A stretch of DNA of 64,000 nucleotides from Hymenobacter gummosus (GTDB taxonomy: Bacteria; Bacteroidota; Bacteroidia; Cytophagales; Hymenobacteraceae), in the NCBI RefSeq assembly GCF_003970915.1, contig NZ_RXOF01000003.1, positions 62,001 through 126,000 on the forward strand. The letters run 5' to 3'. Numbering within the stretch: position 1 is the stretch's first letter; the number at the start of each line of letters is the position of its first letter. Below are positions 47,155 through 54,138 of this stretch, piece by piece. The notes under the pieces were generated by a model, which did not search any database, was not told the DNA's origin, and saw only the letters and a list, made by a program, of their open reading frames with translations. Both the position numbers and the translations under genes were made by a program.

Positions 47155-47907
47155 CTAAGCCGTTGCGGGCTGGTCGGTCCCGGGTTGCTCCGAGCCGGCG
47201 GCACTAGCGGCCGGGTAGCTGCTGGAGCGAGCGAGCAGCTGCCAAATCGCGGCAAGGTGGGCCAGCAGCACCAGCGGTACCACCACGCTGGGCAGCCACA
47301 CGAACGGGAACTGCAGGACGGCCACGTTGGGCTGCTCGAAACCCCAGCGCTGCCAGGGCGAGGGCACGGCCAGCAGCGCATTCACCATGATATTGAGCAG
47401 CAAGCCCAGCCCGAGCAGGTTCCAGGCCAGCAGCGCGGAACGGCCCCAGCGCGGGCGCCGAAACCCCAGGTAGTACACCAGCGGCGCGGTCAGGCCCATC
47501 AGGATGTCCCAGTTGCGGCCCTCGAAGGTCATCAGCCGGGGCACGCCCCCGTACCAGTACAGTCCCAGCAGCACCAGCTCCACCGGTAGCCGCACCACGT
47601 GCAGCAGCGTCAGCGCATCGGGGCGCAGACCGGCCAAGAAACGGCGGCCGGCGGCGGTGGCAAACAGCGCGCCGATGAGCAGCACGGGCGGGCCGATAAG
47701 CAGCGCTGGCCGGGGCGGCAGGGTGCCAGCGACGGTGTAGAAGCCCGTCAGCGTTACCGCACCCTGCACGAGCAGCCATCCCAGCAGCAGGCGCAGCACC
47801 GGGGCCGGTCGGTGCGTGGCCCGGCAAAACAGCCACCCGGCCAGGGCGGTGGTCAGGCCAAAAATCAAACTCAGGAAAAGGGGAAAGTGGGGCATGGCCG
47901 TAGGCAT
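47155..47907 (-). CDS. hypothetical integral membrane protein
   Basis: 250 residues with about seven hydrophobic helices (LFLSLIFGLTTALAGWLFC, LLLGWLLVQGAVTLTGFY, LLIGPPVLLIGALFATAA, LGLGLLLNIMVNALLA, VVVPLVLLAHLAAIWQLL). The C-terminal tail is hydrophilic. ATG 47895 is an alternative start. It lies 67 bases downstream of a Crp/Fnr-type regulator on the same strand, and is probably controlled by or co-transcribed with it. No family name recognised. Confidence 0.72.
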   Translation of the reverse strand: MPTAMPHFPLFLSLIFGLTTALAGWLFCRATHRPAPVLRLLLGWLLVQGAVTLTGFYTVAGTLPPRPALLIGPPVLLIGALFATAAGRRFLAGLRPDALTLLHVVRLPVELVLLGLYWYGGVPRLMTFEGRNWDILMGLTAPLVYYLGFRRPRWGRSALLAWNLLGLGLLLNIMVNALLAVPSPWQRWGFEQPNVAVLQFPFVWLPSVVVPLVLLAHLAAIWQLLARSSSYPAASAAGSEQPGTDQPATA

Positions 47908-47974
47908 TTGGTACGGCCCAAAGGACGGGAGCCGGCGCCTCCCGCCGGCTTGCCAAATGACAGGAAATGCAGCC

Positions 47975-48559
47975 CTATTTTTTCGGCCGGGCCGCGTTGC
48001 GGATGCGGCTCAGCGACGTGTCCGTCACGCCCAGGTACGAGGCCACGTCCTTGAGCGGGGCGTGCCGGAGGATTTCGGGCTGGGAGGCCAGCAGGTGCTC
48101 ATAGCGGGCAGCGGCCGGGGTCGTTATCATCTCCAGCATCCGGGATTTGAGCGTGGCCAGGGCCCGCGCCAGCACCGAGCGGCCAAACTCCCGAAACTCC
48201 GGCCGGGCGTGAAACAGACCATTCATCTGCTGGTAAGTCAGGCTCCAGCCTTCGCAATCGGTCAGGGCCTGCATGGTTTCCGGCGAAGGCGTGCGCGTGA
48301 AAAAGGATGAGGGCTCCAGCACCACCTGCCCGCGGCCGAAAAAGCCGGTCGTCACCTCGTCGCCGGCGGTGTTGTGGACGAAGGCCCGCACGACGCCGCT
48401 GCTCAGCAGCAGGTACTCGTCGCTGACCTGGCCGGCGCGCAGCAGCAGTTCGTGCCGGCGCAGGTGGCACGGCCCGAATGCCGGGGCTATGTCGGCGGCC
48501 TGCTCCGGGCTGATCAGGCCCGTGCTTTGCAAAAACTGCAGTAGGATGTCTTGGCTCAT
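47975..48559 (-). CDS. Crp/Fnr family transcriptional regulator
   Basis: 194 residues. The N-terminal cyclic-nucleotide-binding-like beta roll (HELLLRAGQVSDEYLLLSSG ... GRGQVVLEPSSFF) lacks the full cAMP phosphate cassette, so the ligand is unclear. The C-terminal winged HTH ends LKDVASYLGVTDTSLSRIRN, the pattern of small Bacteroidota Crp-like regulators. Its likely target is the membrane protein downstream. Confidence 0.88.
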   Translation of the reverse strand: MSQDILLQFLQSTGLISPEQAADIAPAFGPCHLRRHELLLRAGQVSDEYLLLSSGVVRAFVHNTAGDEVTTGFFGRGQVVLEPSSFFTRTPSPETMQALTDCEGWSLTYQQMNGLFHARPEFREFGRSVLARALATLKSRMLEMITTPAAARYEHLLASQPEILRHAPLKDVASYLGVTDTSLSRIRNAARPKK

Positions 48560-48719
48560 TTATAGCGGGTAAAAAGCAACGGCGGGTGCACTACGCTCCT
48601 CGCAGGAAAGCAACGCGGCCGCCTTACCTTGCGTCGTTGCAGCGGCTGTGGTCCGGTTTTGCTGAACTTTCCGCCCCGGTCCAAAATTATAGCGCCAGCG
48701 CCCTTTCCCTCGCCTTCTC

Positions 48720-49388
48720 ATGCTTCGTCCTCTGTTACTTGCCGTTGCGCTGCTGTTTGCCCTGACCGCCGCCGGTCCGGTCGCCCCGGCGCCCAGCTTC
48801 CAGATTGCCCGCCTGCAGTACGGCGGCGGGGGCGACTGGTACGGCAACAAAACCTCCCTGCCGAACCTGATCCGCTTCTGCAATCAGACGCTGCACACCA
48901 ACATTGCCCCCGAAGAAGCCGTGGTGGAGCCCGGCTCCCCCCTGCTCACGCAGTACCCTTTCGTGCACCTGACCGGCCACGGCAACGTGCTCTTTACCGA
49001 CGCCGAGGCCAAGAACCTGCGCCGCTACCTGCTCGGCGGCGGCTTCCTGCACATCGACGACAACTACGGCCTGGACAAGTATATCCGGCCCGAAATGAAG
49101 AAGGTCATGCCCGAGCTGGACTTCGTGGAGCTGCCCTTCTCCCACCCCATCTACCACCAGAAATTCGCCTTTCCCAAGGGCCTGCCCAAGATTCACGAGC
49201 ACGACGGCAAACGGCCCCAAGGCTTCGGCCTCATCTACAAAGGCCGCTTGGTGTGCTTCTACAGCTACGAGTGCGACCTGGGCAACGGCTGGGAAGACCC
49301 CGAGGTGTACAAGGACCCGGTGGAAAAGCACCAGGAAGCTCTGCGCATGGGCGCCAACCTGCTGGCCTACGCCCTCACGCAGCAGTAA
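48720..49388 (+). CDS. DUF4159 domain-containing secreted protein
   Basis: 222 residues. Signal peptide MLRPLLLAVALLFALTAAG, then the DUF4159 domain: FQIARLQYGGGGDWYGNK, FVHLTGHGNVLFTDAEAKNL, YLLGGGFLHIDDNYGLD, ELPFSHPIYHQKFAFPKGLP, RLVCFYSYECDLGNGWEDP. The fold resembles glutamine-amidotransferase-like proteins; biochemical function unknown. Members often accompany MoxR/VWA clusters, but none is present here. Confidence 0.9.
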   Translation: MLRPLLLAVALLFALTAAGPVAPAPSFQIARLQYGGGGDWYGNKTSLPNLIRFCNQTLHTNIAPEEAVVEPGSPLLTQYPFVHLTGHGNVLFTDAEAKNLRRYLLGGGFLHIDDNYGLDKYIRPEMKKVMPELDFVELPFSHPIYHQKFAFPKGLPKIHEHDGKRPQGFGLIYKGRLVCFYSYECDLGNGWEDPEVYKDPVEKHQEALRMGANLLAYALTQQ

Positions 49389-49391
49389 GCC

Positions 49392-49547
49392 AGGTGACAG
49401 GTTAGGGGTGATGAGGTGACCCGTCACCAACTTTCTACCGCCAACAACAGCAAGGCCGGCCGCTCGCTTGAGCAGCCGGCCTTGCTGTTGAAGCAGCTGT
49501 CTGACCGACAAAAAACCTGTCACGTGTTACTTGTCACCTGTCACCCG
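49392..49547. repeat. GGTGACAGGT-type palindromic repeat around a hairpin
   Basis: The left side carries AGGTGACAGGTT and GATGAGGTGACCCGTCACC; the right side the reverse sense (ACCTGTCACGTG, TTGTCACCTGTCACC). A strong hairpin sits between. It fills the space between the DUF4159 gene and the AraC-Ogt gene. Confidence 0.65.
49445..49490. terminator. bidirectional hairpin terminator
   Basis: 21-bp stem with one mismatch (49445-49465 with 49470-49490), between convergent genes. It lacks a T run. Its AACAGCAAGGCC core equals that of 4771-4825. Confidence 0.75.
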
Positions 49548-49550
49548 TTT

Positions 49551-50399
49551 TCACCCAAAACGCGCCATTTCCCAGCCGATCAGCGCCTTTTTGGTAGCTG
49601 AGCCCCAACGGTACTCGCCCAGCGCACCTTCCTTGCGGATAACGCGGTGGCAGGGAATGAGCACGGCCACCGGGTTGGCGCCCACCGCCGAGCCTACCGC
49701 CTGCAGGGCCTTGGGCTGTCCGATGGCCCGGGCCACGTGCTGGTAGCTGACCACCTGCCCGGCCGGCACCCGCAGCAACGCCTCCCACACCTTCACCTGG
49801 AAGTTGGTGCCGCGCACCAGCAGGTGCAGCGGCCCCGCCGCGGCCGGCGCAAAGGCCTGGGCGGCCAGTGGCGCCGTCAGCGCGGCATCGGCCACCAGCT
49901 CGGCCTGGGGCCAGCTGTGGCGGACGGCGGTCAGGGCAGCCGGCTGGTCGGGCTGCAGGGCGTCGAGTAGGTGCAGGGCGCAGAGGCCGCGGTCGGTGGC
50001 GGCCAGCAGGGCCGGGCCGAAGGGTGTGGCGTGCACGCCGTAGGCTATGCGCAGACCCGCCCCGCCCGTGCGCACCTGTTGCGGCGTGGCGGCTTCCAGG
50101 GTCACCAGCAAATCGTGCAGGCGCGAGGGCGCCGAGAGGCCCGCGTCCTCGGCAGCTTCGGCCAGGGAGCCGGCCGCGGCCAGCCGCTGCTTCAGAAAAT
50201 CGGCCGTGAGAAACTGCACGAAGCGTTTCGGGCTGATACCGGCCCACTCGCTGAACAGGCGCTGGAAATGAAACGGGCTGAGGCTGACGGCCGCGGCAAC
50301 CTCCTCCAGGTTGGGCTGGCGGCGGAAGTTTTCTTCCAGAAAGCGGATGGCCCGGGCAATGCGCTGGTAATCGGGGCTGCTGGTTTCGGCGCTAATCAT
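49551..50399 (-). CDS. AraC-type HTH fused to methylated-DNA--protein-cysteine methyltransferase (Ada C-terminal/Ogt)
   Basis: 282 residues. Residues ~10-105 are an AraC HTH pair (IRFLEENFRRQPNLEEVAAA, LSPFHFQRLFSEWAG). Residues ~180-282 are the alkyltransferase with VGANPVAVLIPCHRVIRK, acceptor Cys at residue 250, and YQHVARAIGQPKALQAVG for DNA binding. The N-terminal phosphotriester-repair zinc domain of E. coli Ada is absent, so it cannot be activated the Ada way. It repairs O6-alkylguanine and may regulate genes. Confidence 0.92.
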   Translation of the reverse strand: MISAETSSPDYQRIARAIRFLEENFRRQPNLEEVAAAVSLSPFHFQRLFSEWAGISPKRFVQFLTADFLKQRLAAAGSLAEAAEDAGLSAPSRLHDLLVTLEAATPQQVRTGGAGLRIAYGVHATPFGPALLAATDRGLCALHLLDALQPDQPAALTAVRHSWPQAELVADAALTAPLAAQAFAPAAAGPLHLLVRGTNFQVKVWEALLRVPAGQVVSYQHVARAIGQPKALQAVGSAVGANPVAVLIPCHRVIRKEGALGEYRWGSATKKALIGWEMARFG

Positions 50400-50466
50400 G
50401 GGGCAAAGCTACCGCCACCACCCAGCCCGCTCCGACCCGATTCTTGCGGACTTTGGCCAAGGTGTA

Positions 50467-50567
50467 TTTCTCGCAGAGGTCCGCAGAAAAGCCGCAGAGG
50501 CGCGCGGAGCTGCGCTAGAACAACTCAGCGCACCTCTGCGCAAACCTCCGCGGACCTCTGCGAGAAA
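50467..50567. repeat. CGCAGAGG-type palindromic repeat, copy B
   Basis: It starts TTTCTCGCAGAGG and ends CCTCTGCGAGAAA, with inner CGCAGAGG / CCTCTGCG units. Same arrangement as 23710-23820. It lies between the AraC-Ogt gene start and the acyltransferase stop. Confidence 0.85.
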
Positions 50568-50573
50568 CCAGCT

Positions 50574-51131
50574 TTACCGAATGCCCTGCTCCGGGAAACG
50601 GCCCTTCTTGGTCCGGTAGAAAGCTTTGATTTTCTCCTCGTCCTGCTCGTAGTTGCCCGTGGGGTACACCACCGGCCCCACCCCGGCTTCCTTGCGGCTG
50701 TAGTCGAGGAAGCCGAGCAGGATGGGCACGCCGGCGGCCTGGGCCACGTGGTAGTAGCCGCGGCGCCAGCGGGGCTGGTACTTGCGGGTGCCCTCGGGGG
50801 TGATGAGGATGATCAGGTCGGGGTACTTCTGAAACAGCTCCGTCATGGCCTCCACCATGCTGTTGTTCCGGCTCCGGTCGATGGGCAGCGCGCCCAGGCT
50901 TAGCAGCAGCTTGCCCAGCAGGGGAATATTGGTCCACTCGTGCTTCACGGTGAAGCGCACGTTGCGGCGCATCAGAAAGAAGGCGGCGCGGGCGTACATG
51001 AAGTCCCAGTTGCTGGTGTGCGGGGCGGCAATCATCATGGCCTGCCGCACCTCGGGCGGAATGCTGGAGTGCAGGCGCCAGCCCGTAATCTTAAACCAGA
51101 ACTTGGAAAAGGCCAGCCAGAAGCTGTTCAT
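50574..51131 (-). CDS. 1-acyl-sn-glycerol-3-phosphate acyltransferase family protein
   Basis: 185 residues from the ATG at 51131. The acyltransferase box HTSNWD (HxxxxD) is in MMIAAPHTSNWDFMYARA, and the second box is ITPEGTRKYQPRWRRG. It is short compared with PlsC (~240) and resembles small glycerol-acyltransferase-like proteins of Bacteroidota. It transfers an acyl chain to a lysophospholipid or related acceptor at the membrane. Third in a minus-strand group with the MBL and patatin genes. Confidence 0.85.
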   Translation of the reverse strand: MNSFWLAFSKFWFKITGWRLHSSIPPEVRQAMMIAAPHTSNWDFMYARAAFFLMRRNVRFTVKHEWTNIPLLGKLLLSLGALPIDRSRNNSMVEAMTELFQKYPDLIILITPEGTRKYQPRWRRGYYHVAQAAGVPILLGFLDYSRKEAGVGPVVYPTGNYEQDEEKIKAFYRTKKGRFPEQGIR

Positions 51132-51174
51132 AGAAGCGGTGGAAAAGGTAGCGTCGGGGGAAAAGCCAACAAAG

Positions 51175-51966
51175 CTAGCCAATTTCCCCGGCGGGGGCGG
51201 TCAGCAAGGCTTGCAGCGCCCCCGCCTGCTGCCGGGTGTGCCGGTAGCCAATGTCGAACAGGGCCGCGGCGTGGCGCAGATCGGCCACGCGGTAGTGGCG
51301 CAGCTCGGGCGGCTGCAGCACGAGCGCGCAGCGGGCCAGCCGGGGCGTCACGTTGTTACCGATGGCCAGCATGAAGGTGCGCTCGGCCACGTGGCGGATG
51401 CTGTCGATGCGCCCGTCGGGGTTAAACACGTTGGTGTGCGCGCCCACCACCGCCAGCTCGGGCCGGTCGAGCAACGGCTCCACCGGCAGGTTGTTGAGCA
51501 GCCCGCCATCCACCAGCACCCGCCCCTGGTACTCGATGGGCTGACAGAGCACCGGCACCGCGCCCGTGGCCAGCAGCGGCGGAATCAGCGGCCCCTCGTC
51601 GAAAAACACGGTTTCGCCCGCCCCCAGATCGGCCGCCGACAGCGTCACCGGGATGCTGAGGTCAGCGAAGGTCTGGCTGCCGGGCAAATGGGCCGCAAAC
51701 AGCTTTTCCAGCAGGGCCAGGCTCACCAGCCCGCGCCGGTAGGCCGGCCGAATCAGGCGCAGAAAGCGCGTGTCGGTGAGCAGGCGCAGCACCTCCCGCG
51801 GCGGAATGCCGGCCGCGTAGAACACCGCCGCCAGCCCGCCCGAGCTGACGCCCGACATGGCCCCGATGGGCAGCTCCAGCTCCCGCAGCGCCTCCAGCAT
51901 GCCCAGGTGGGCAATGCCCCGCGCCGCCCCGCCCGACAAGGCCAGGCCCAGTTTGCGCGCGGCCAC
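51175..51966 (-). CDS. patatin-like phospholipase
   Basis: 263 residues from a GTG at 51966, two bases after the stop of the MBL gene; further upstream the frame overlaps that gene and is Arg/Ala noise. The oxyanion loop is SGGAARGIAHLGML, the nucleophile Ser lies in SGVSSGGLAA (GxSxG), and the catalytic Asp in VLVDGGLLNNLP (DGG). No signal peptide or barrel, so probably a cytoplasmic or peripheral lipid acyl hydrolase. The acyltransferase downstream suggests lipid remodelling. Confidence 0.9.
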   Translation of the reverse strand: MAARKLGLALSGGAARGIAHLGMLEALRELELPIGAMSGVSSGGLAAVFYAAGIPPREVLRLLTDTRFLRLIRPAYRRGLVSLALLEKLFAAHLPGSQTFADLSIPVTLSAADLGAGETVFFDEGPLIPPLLATGAVPVLCQPIEYQGRVLVDGGLLNNLPVEPLLDRPELAVVGAHTNVFNPDGRIDSIRHVAERTFMLAIGNNVTPRLARCALVLQPPELRHYRVADLRHAAALFDIGYRHTRQQAGALQALLTAPAGEIG

Positions 51967-51968
51967 GG

Positions 51969-52817
51969 CTATAGGTCGGTCAGGCGCAGCGTTTCGTGCA
52001 GGCGCACGCCGCGCTCGGTCAGTTGCACGGTGCAGGCCTCGGTGCGGGCGTCGTGCTCCAGCACCAGCACCCACTGCTCCTCGGCGGCGCGGCGCAGCAC
52101 GGCCTCCTTCTCCACCAGCGTCTGCAGGGGGCGCACGTCGTAGCTCATCACCCAGGGCATGGGCAAATGGGCCGTAGAAGGCAGCAAATCGGCCATAAAC
52201 GCCAGCTTACGGCCCCGGTAGTCGAGCAGCGGCACCATCATTTTCTCGGTGTGCCCGTCGGCAAACACGATGCCTTGCAGCATGGGCAGCTCGGCCGGCA
52301 CGCCCCGGGCGGGGTCGACGAAGCGCAGCTGCCCGCTTTCCTGAACGGGCAGGATGTTTTCGGCCAGGAAAGAGGCTTTTTCGCGGGCGTTAGGCTGCAC
52401 GGCCCAGTCCCAATGGCTTTGGTTCGACCAGTACGTAGCGTTCGGGAAGGCCAGCTCCAGCTTGCCGCCCGGGGTGCGCGTCACCGCGCCGCCGCAGTGG
52501 TCGAAATGCAAGTGGGTGAGAAACACGTCCGTCACGTCGGCGGCCGTGAAGCCGTGCTGGCGCAACGAGTTTTCCAGCGTCGCGTCGCCGTGCAGGTAAA
52601 AGTGCCCGCGGAATTTCTCGTCCTGCTTGTTGCCGATGCCGGTGTCGACAAGGACCAAGCGCCCCGCATCCTCGATAAGCAGGCAGCGCATGGCCCAGGT
52701 GCACATGTTGTTGTCGTCGGCGGGATACTGCTTGGCCCAGAGCGACTTGGGCACTACGCCGAACATGGCGCCGCCGTCAAGCTTGAACAGGCCGGTGTCG
52801 AGGGTATACACGTTCAT
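51969..52817 (-). CDS. MBL-fold metallo-hydrolase
   Basis: 282 residues from the ATG at 52817. The metal motif HLHFDHCGG (HxHxDH) is near residue 105, with LVLVDTGIGNK before it; later His/Asp ligands are in FADGHTEKMMV and LAFMADLLPS. It resembles lactonase/hydrolase-type members (SNQSHWDWAVQPN); substrate unknown. First gene of the MBL-patatin-acyltransferase unit. Confidence 0.88.
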   Translation of the reverse strand: MNVYTLDTGLFKLDGGAMFGVVPKSLWAKQYPADDNNMCTWAMRCLLIEDAGRLVLVDTGIGNKQDEKFRGHFYLHGDATLENSLRQHGFTAADVTDVFLTHLHFDHCGGAVTRTPGGKLELAFPNATYWSNQSHWDWAVQPNAREKASFLAENILPVQESGQLRFVDPARGVPAELPMLQGIVFADGHTEKMMVPLLDYRGRKLAFMADLLPSTAHLPMPWVMSYDVRPLQTLVEKEAVLRRAAEEQWVLVLEHDARTEACTVQLTERGVRLHETLRLTDL

Positions 52818-52832
52818 GCCCGCAAGATGCAC

Positions 52833-52870
52833 AAAGCCGCCGGACCCTGCCACGAGGGTCCGGCGGCTTT
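52833..52870 (-). terminator. hairpin terminator of the small secreted protein gene
   Basis: Perfect 16-bp stem (52833-52848 with 52855-52870), loop GCCACG; minus-strand reading follows the gene ending at 52887. Confidence 0.8.
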
Positions 52871-52886
52871 AGCAGCAGCCCGGGGC

Positions 52887-53072
52887 TTAGCGCACCCAGG
52901 CCAGCATTCCTTTGAAGGGGTTGCCGGCGCCGCGGTAGGGCGTGTAGTTAGGGCGGTGATGACCGGGTTTGCCCTTCATCACGGCGCGCACGTAGCGGGG
53001 CCGCGGACGGGCTTCGACGGAGCCGGCGGTGCCGAGCAGAAACAGAGCGAGCAACAGTACCAGTTTGTTCAT
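52887..53072 (-). CDS. small basic secreted protein
   Basis: 61 residues. Signal peptide MNKLVLLLALFLLGTAGSVE, then a ~40-residue basic, Pro/Arg/His-rich mature part (KGKPGHHRPNYTPYRG). It has a downstream terminator and an AT-rich upstream region, consistent with a real gene. The minus-strand sequence TATACTTTG upstream is a one-base-longer variant of the -7 box. Function unknown. Confidence 0.6.
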   Translation of the reverse strand: MNKLVLLLALFLLGTAGSVEARPRPRYVRAVMKGKPGHHRPNYTPYRGAGNPFKGMLAWVR

Positions 53073-53387
53073 AACTCAGAAAGGTGTTAGACCGAACGTT
53101 GATACAAAGTATAACATTACTTATCCAATCACCTAATAATTTCTAAAATAATATGATTATTTAAGCACGCACTAATTTAAATCATATTTCAAAACAATTG
53201 TACTTAAATTATAATAGCGTAGATTTATGTTATCCAGCGTCCCCAATTCCTGGTCCTAGGCCTCATTGGCAGCGGTAGCGAGGGTGGGCAGCAGGTACCT
53301 CACATCATCATGTGATACCCTCGGGCTCGGCTTTCACGTTAGGCTCATGGTCGGGCGCAGGGCCCGGCGGTAGGTAGCCTTTAAACT
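53073..53387. other. AT-rich intergenic region
   Basis: About 315 bases; positions ~53100-53230 are unusually rich in A and T for this genome. No open frame, hairpin or RNA gene that I can identify. It probably carries the promoter of the small secreted protein on the minus strand. Confidence 0.5.
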
Positions 53388-53642
53388 ATGGATGACCATT
53401 TCCTAGCCCTGGGTTTTGAGCGGTGGACCAGTCAGTTGCCGCTGCAGACCACCATGTACGTGCATGCCCACGCCGCCTGCGACGGGGCCCGGCTGTACCT
53501 GGCCATTCCGCGCACCGCCCCCACCCCCGATGCTGCTGACGAGTACCGGCGCCTGGCCGAAACCGTGGAAAGGTTTTTTCGCAAGCACGGCGGCCGCCAG
53601 CCCGCCCCGCTGGCCGAACGCCCGAGCAGCCTGCTGGCCTGA
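53388..53642 (+). CDS. hypothetical small protein
   Basis: 84 residues, ATG at 53388. It starts MDDHFLALGFERWTSQLPLQ and contains YVHAHAACDGARLYLAIPRT and an acidic helical end (DEYRRLAETVERFFRKHGG). No signal peptide. Family not recognised. A TAGCCTTT sequence 10 bases upstream is a near -7 box. Likely real on length, composition and promoter position, but unproven. Confidence 0.55.
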   Translation: MDDHFLALGFERWTSQLPLQTTMYVHAHAACDGARLYLAIPRTAPTPDAADEYRRLAETVERFFRKHGGRQPAPLAERPSSLLA

Positions 53643-53691
53643 GCAGCACCAACCACATCAATGTGTGGTACCGCCACGCCCGGCGGCAGGC

Positions 53692-53699
53692 TACCTTTG
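53692..53699 (+). promoter_or_regulatory. orphan -7 promoter box (TACCTTTG)
   Basis: Exact TAnnTTTG match pointing right, with no protein gene on that strand before the minus-strand tRNA-Asp. Confidence 0.6.
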
Positions 53700-53703
53700 C
53701 CCC

Positions 53704-53773
53704 GCGCCGTAGCCCAACAGCGCTGTTTTGGTGAAAAATGGAGAAGCCCTGGCCAACCGGCCGGGGCTTTTTC
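53704..53773 (+). ncRNA. candidate small RNA between an orphan promoter and terminator
   Basis: A transcript starting a few bases after the box at 53692-53699 would run ~70 bases to a rho-independent terminator: stem 53744-53754 with 53759-53769 (one G-T pair), loop AACC, then a T run. No credible open frame of useful length lies inside. No known RNA family recognised. Speculative. Confidence 0.4.
53744..53773 (+). terminator. rho-independent terminator of the candidate small RNA
   Basis: 11-bp GC-rich stem with a 4-base loop and T5 tail (53768-53772). Confidence 0.7.
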
Positions 53774-53820
53774 GTGCTGGCAGCGGCGCGGCGCTCATTT
53801 CGCCGGCCGCCCCACGGCCG

Positions 53821-53861
53821 AAAAAGCAAAAGGCTCTCCAGCGTGCTGCTGAAGGGCCTTT
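53821..53861 (-). terminator. terminator of tRNA-Asp copy 1
   Basis: On the minus strand AAAGGCCCTTCAGC pairs with GCTGGAGAGCCTTT (one mismatch, one G-T pair), followed by TGCTTTTT. It starts two bases after the tRNA. Confidence 0.75.
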
Positions 53862-53940
53862 GCGGTCCGGACGGGACTCGAACCCGCGACCTCCGCCGTG
53901 ACAGGGCGGCATTCTAACCGACTGAACTACCGAACCAGGT
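53822..53940. repeat. 119-bp duplicated tRNA-Asp block, copy 1
   Basis: tRNA plus terminator, nearly identical to 55360-55478 (offset 1538). The terminator arm differs by a base; the tRNA is unchanged. Confidence 0.9.
53863..53936 (-). tRNA. tRNA-Asp (GTC)
   Basis: 74 bases. Acceptor GGTTCGG pairs with CCGGACC (one T-G pair), discriminator G. Anticodon stem CCGCC/GGCGG with loop CTGTCAC gives anticodon GTC. T arm GCGGGTTCGAGTCCCGT is standard. CCA is not encoded. Identical to 55401-55474. Confidence 0.97.
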
Positions 53941-53980
53941 AACCCGCTCTTGAGGCCGTGTGCCTTTCGTTAAGGTGCTG

Positions 53981-54010
53981 CAAAGGTAAGGCGGGTTTTC
54001 ACATTTCAAA
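53981..54010 (-). promoter_or_regulatory. promoter of tRNA-Asp copy 1 (TTTG-N18-TACCTTTG)
   Basis: Minus-strand -33 TTTG at 54010-54007 and -7 TACCTTTG at 53988-53981, 44 bases before the tRNA 5' end. Confidence 0.75.
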
Positions 54011-54138
54011 ACCTCAAAACCGAATTAGGCGCTAAAAAAATGGCCATTGGAGCGCACAAAACTGGTTTTGAGAGATATAGCCGGCAACATTTTTTTCACC
54101 GAGACCTTGCCAGCGCCGCCGACTCAACGGGTCAGCCC

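Noticed and set aside
49445-49490. Hairpin as part of an attachment site or integron
   Set aside because: No integrase, cassette or flanking duplication; convergent genes make a terminator the simpler explanation.
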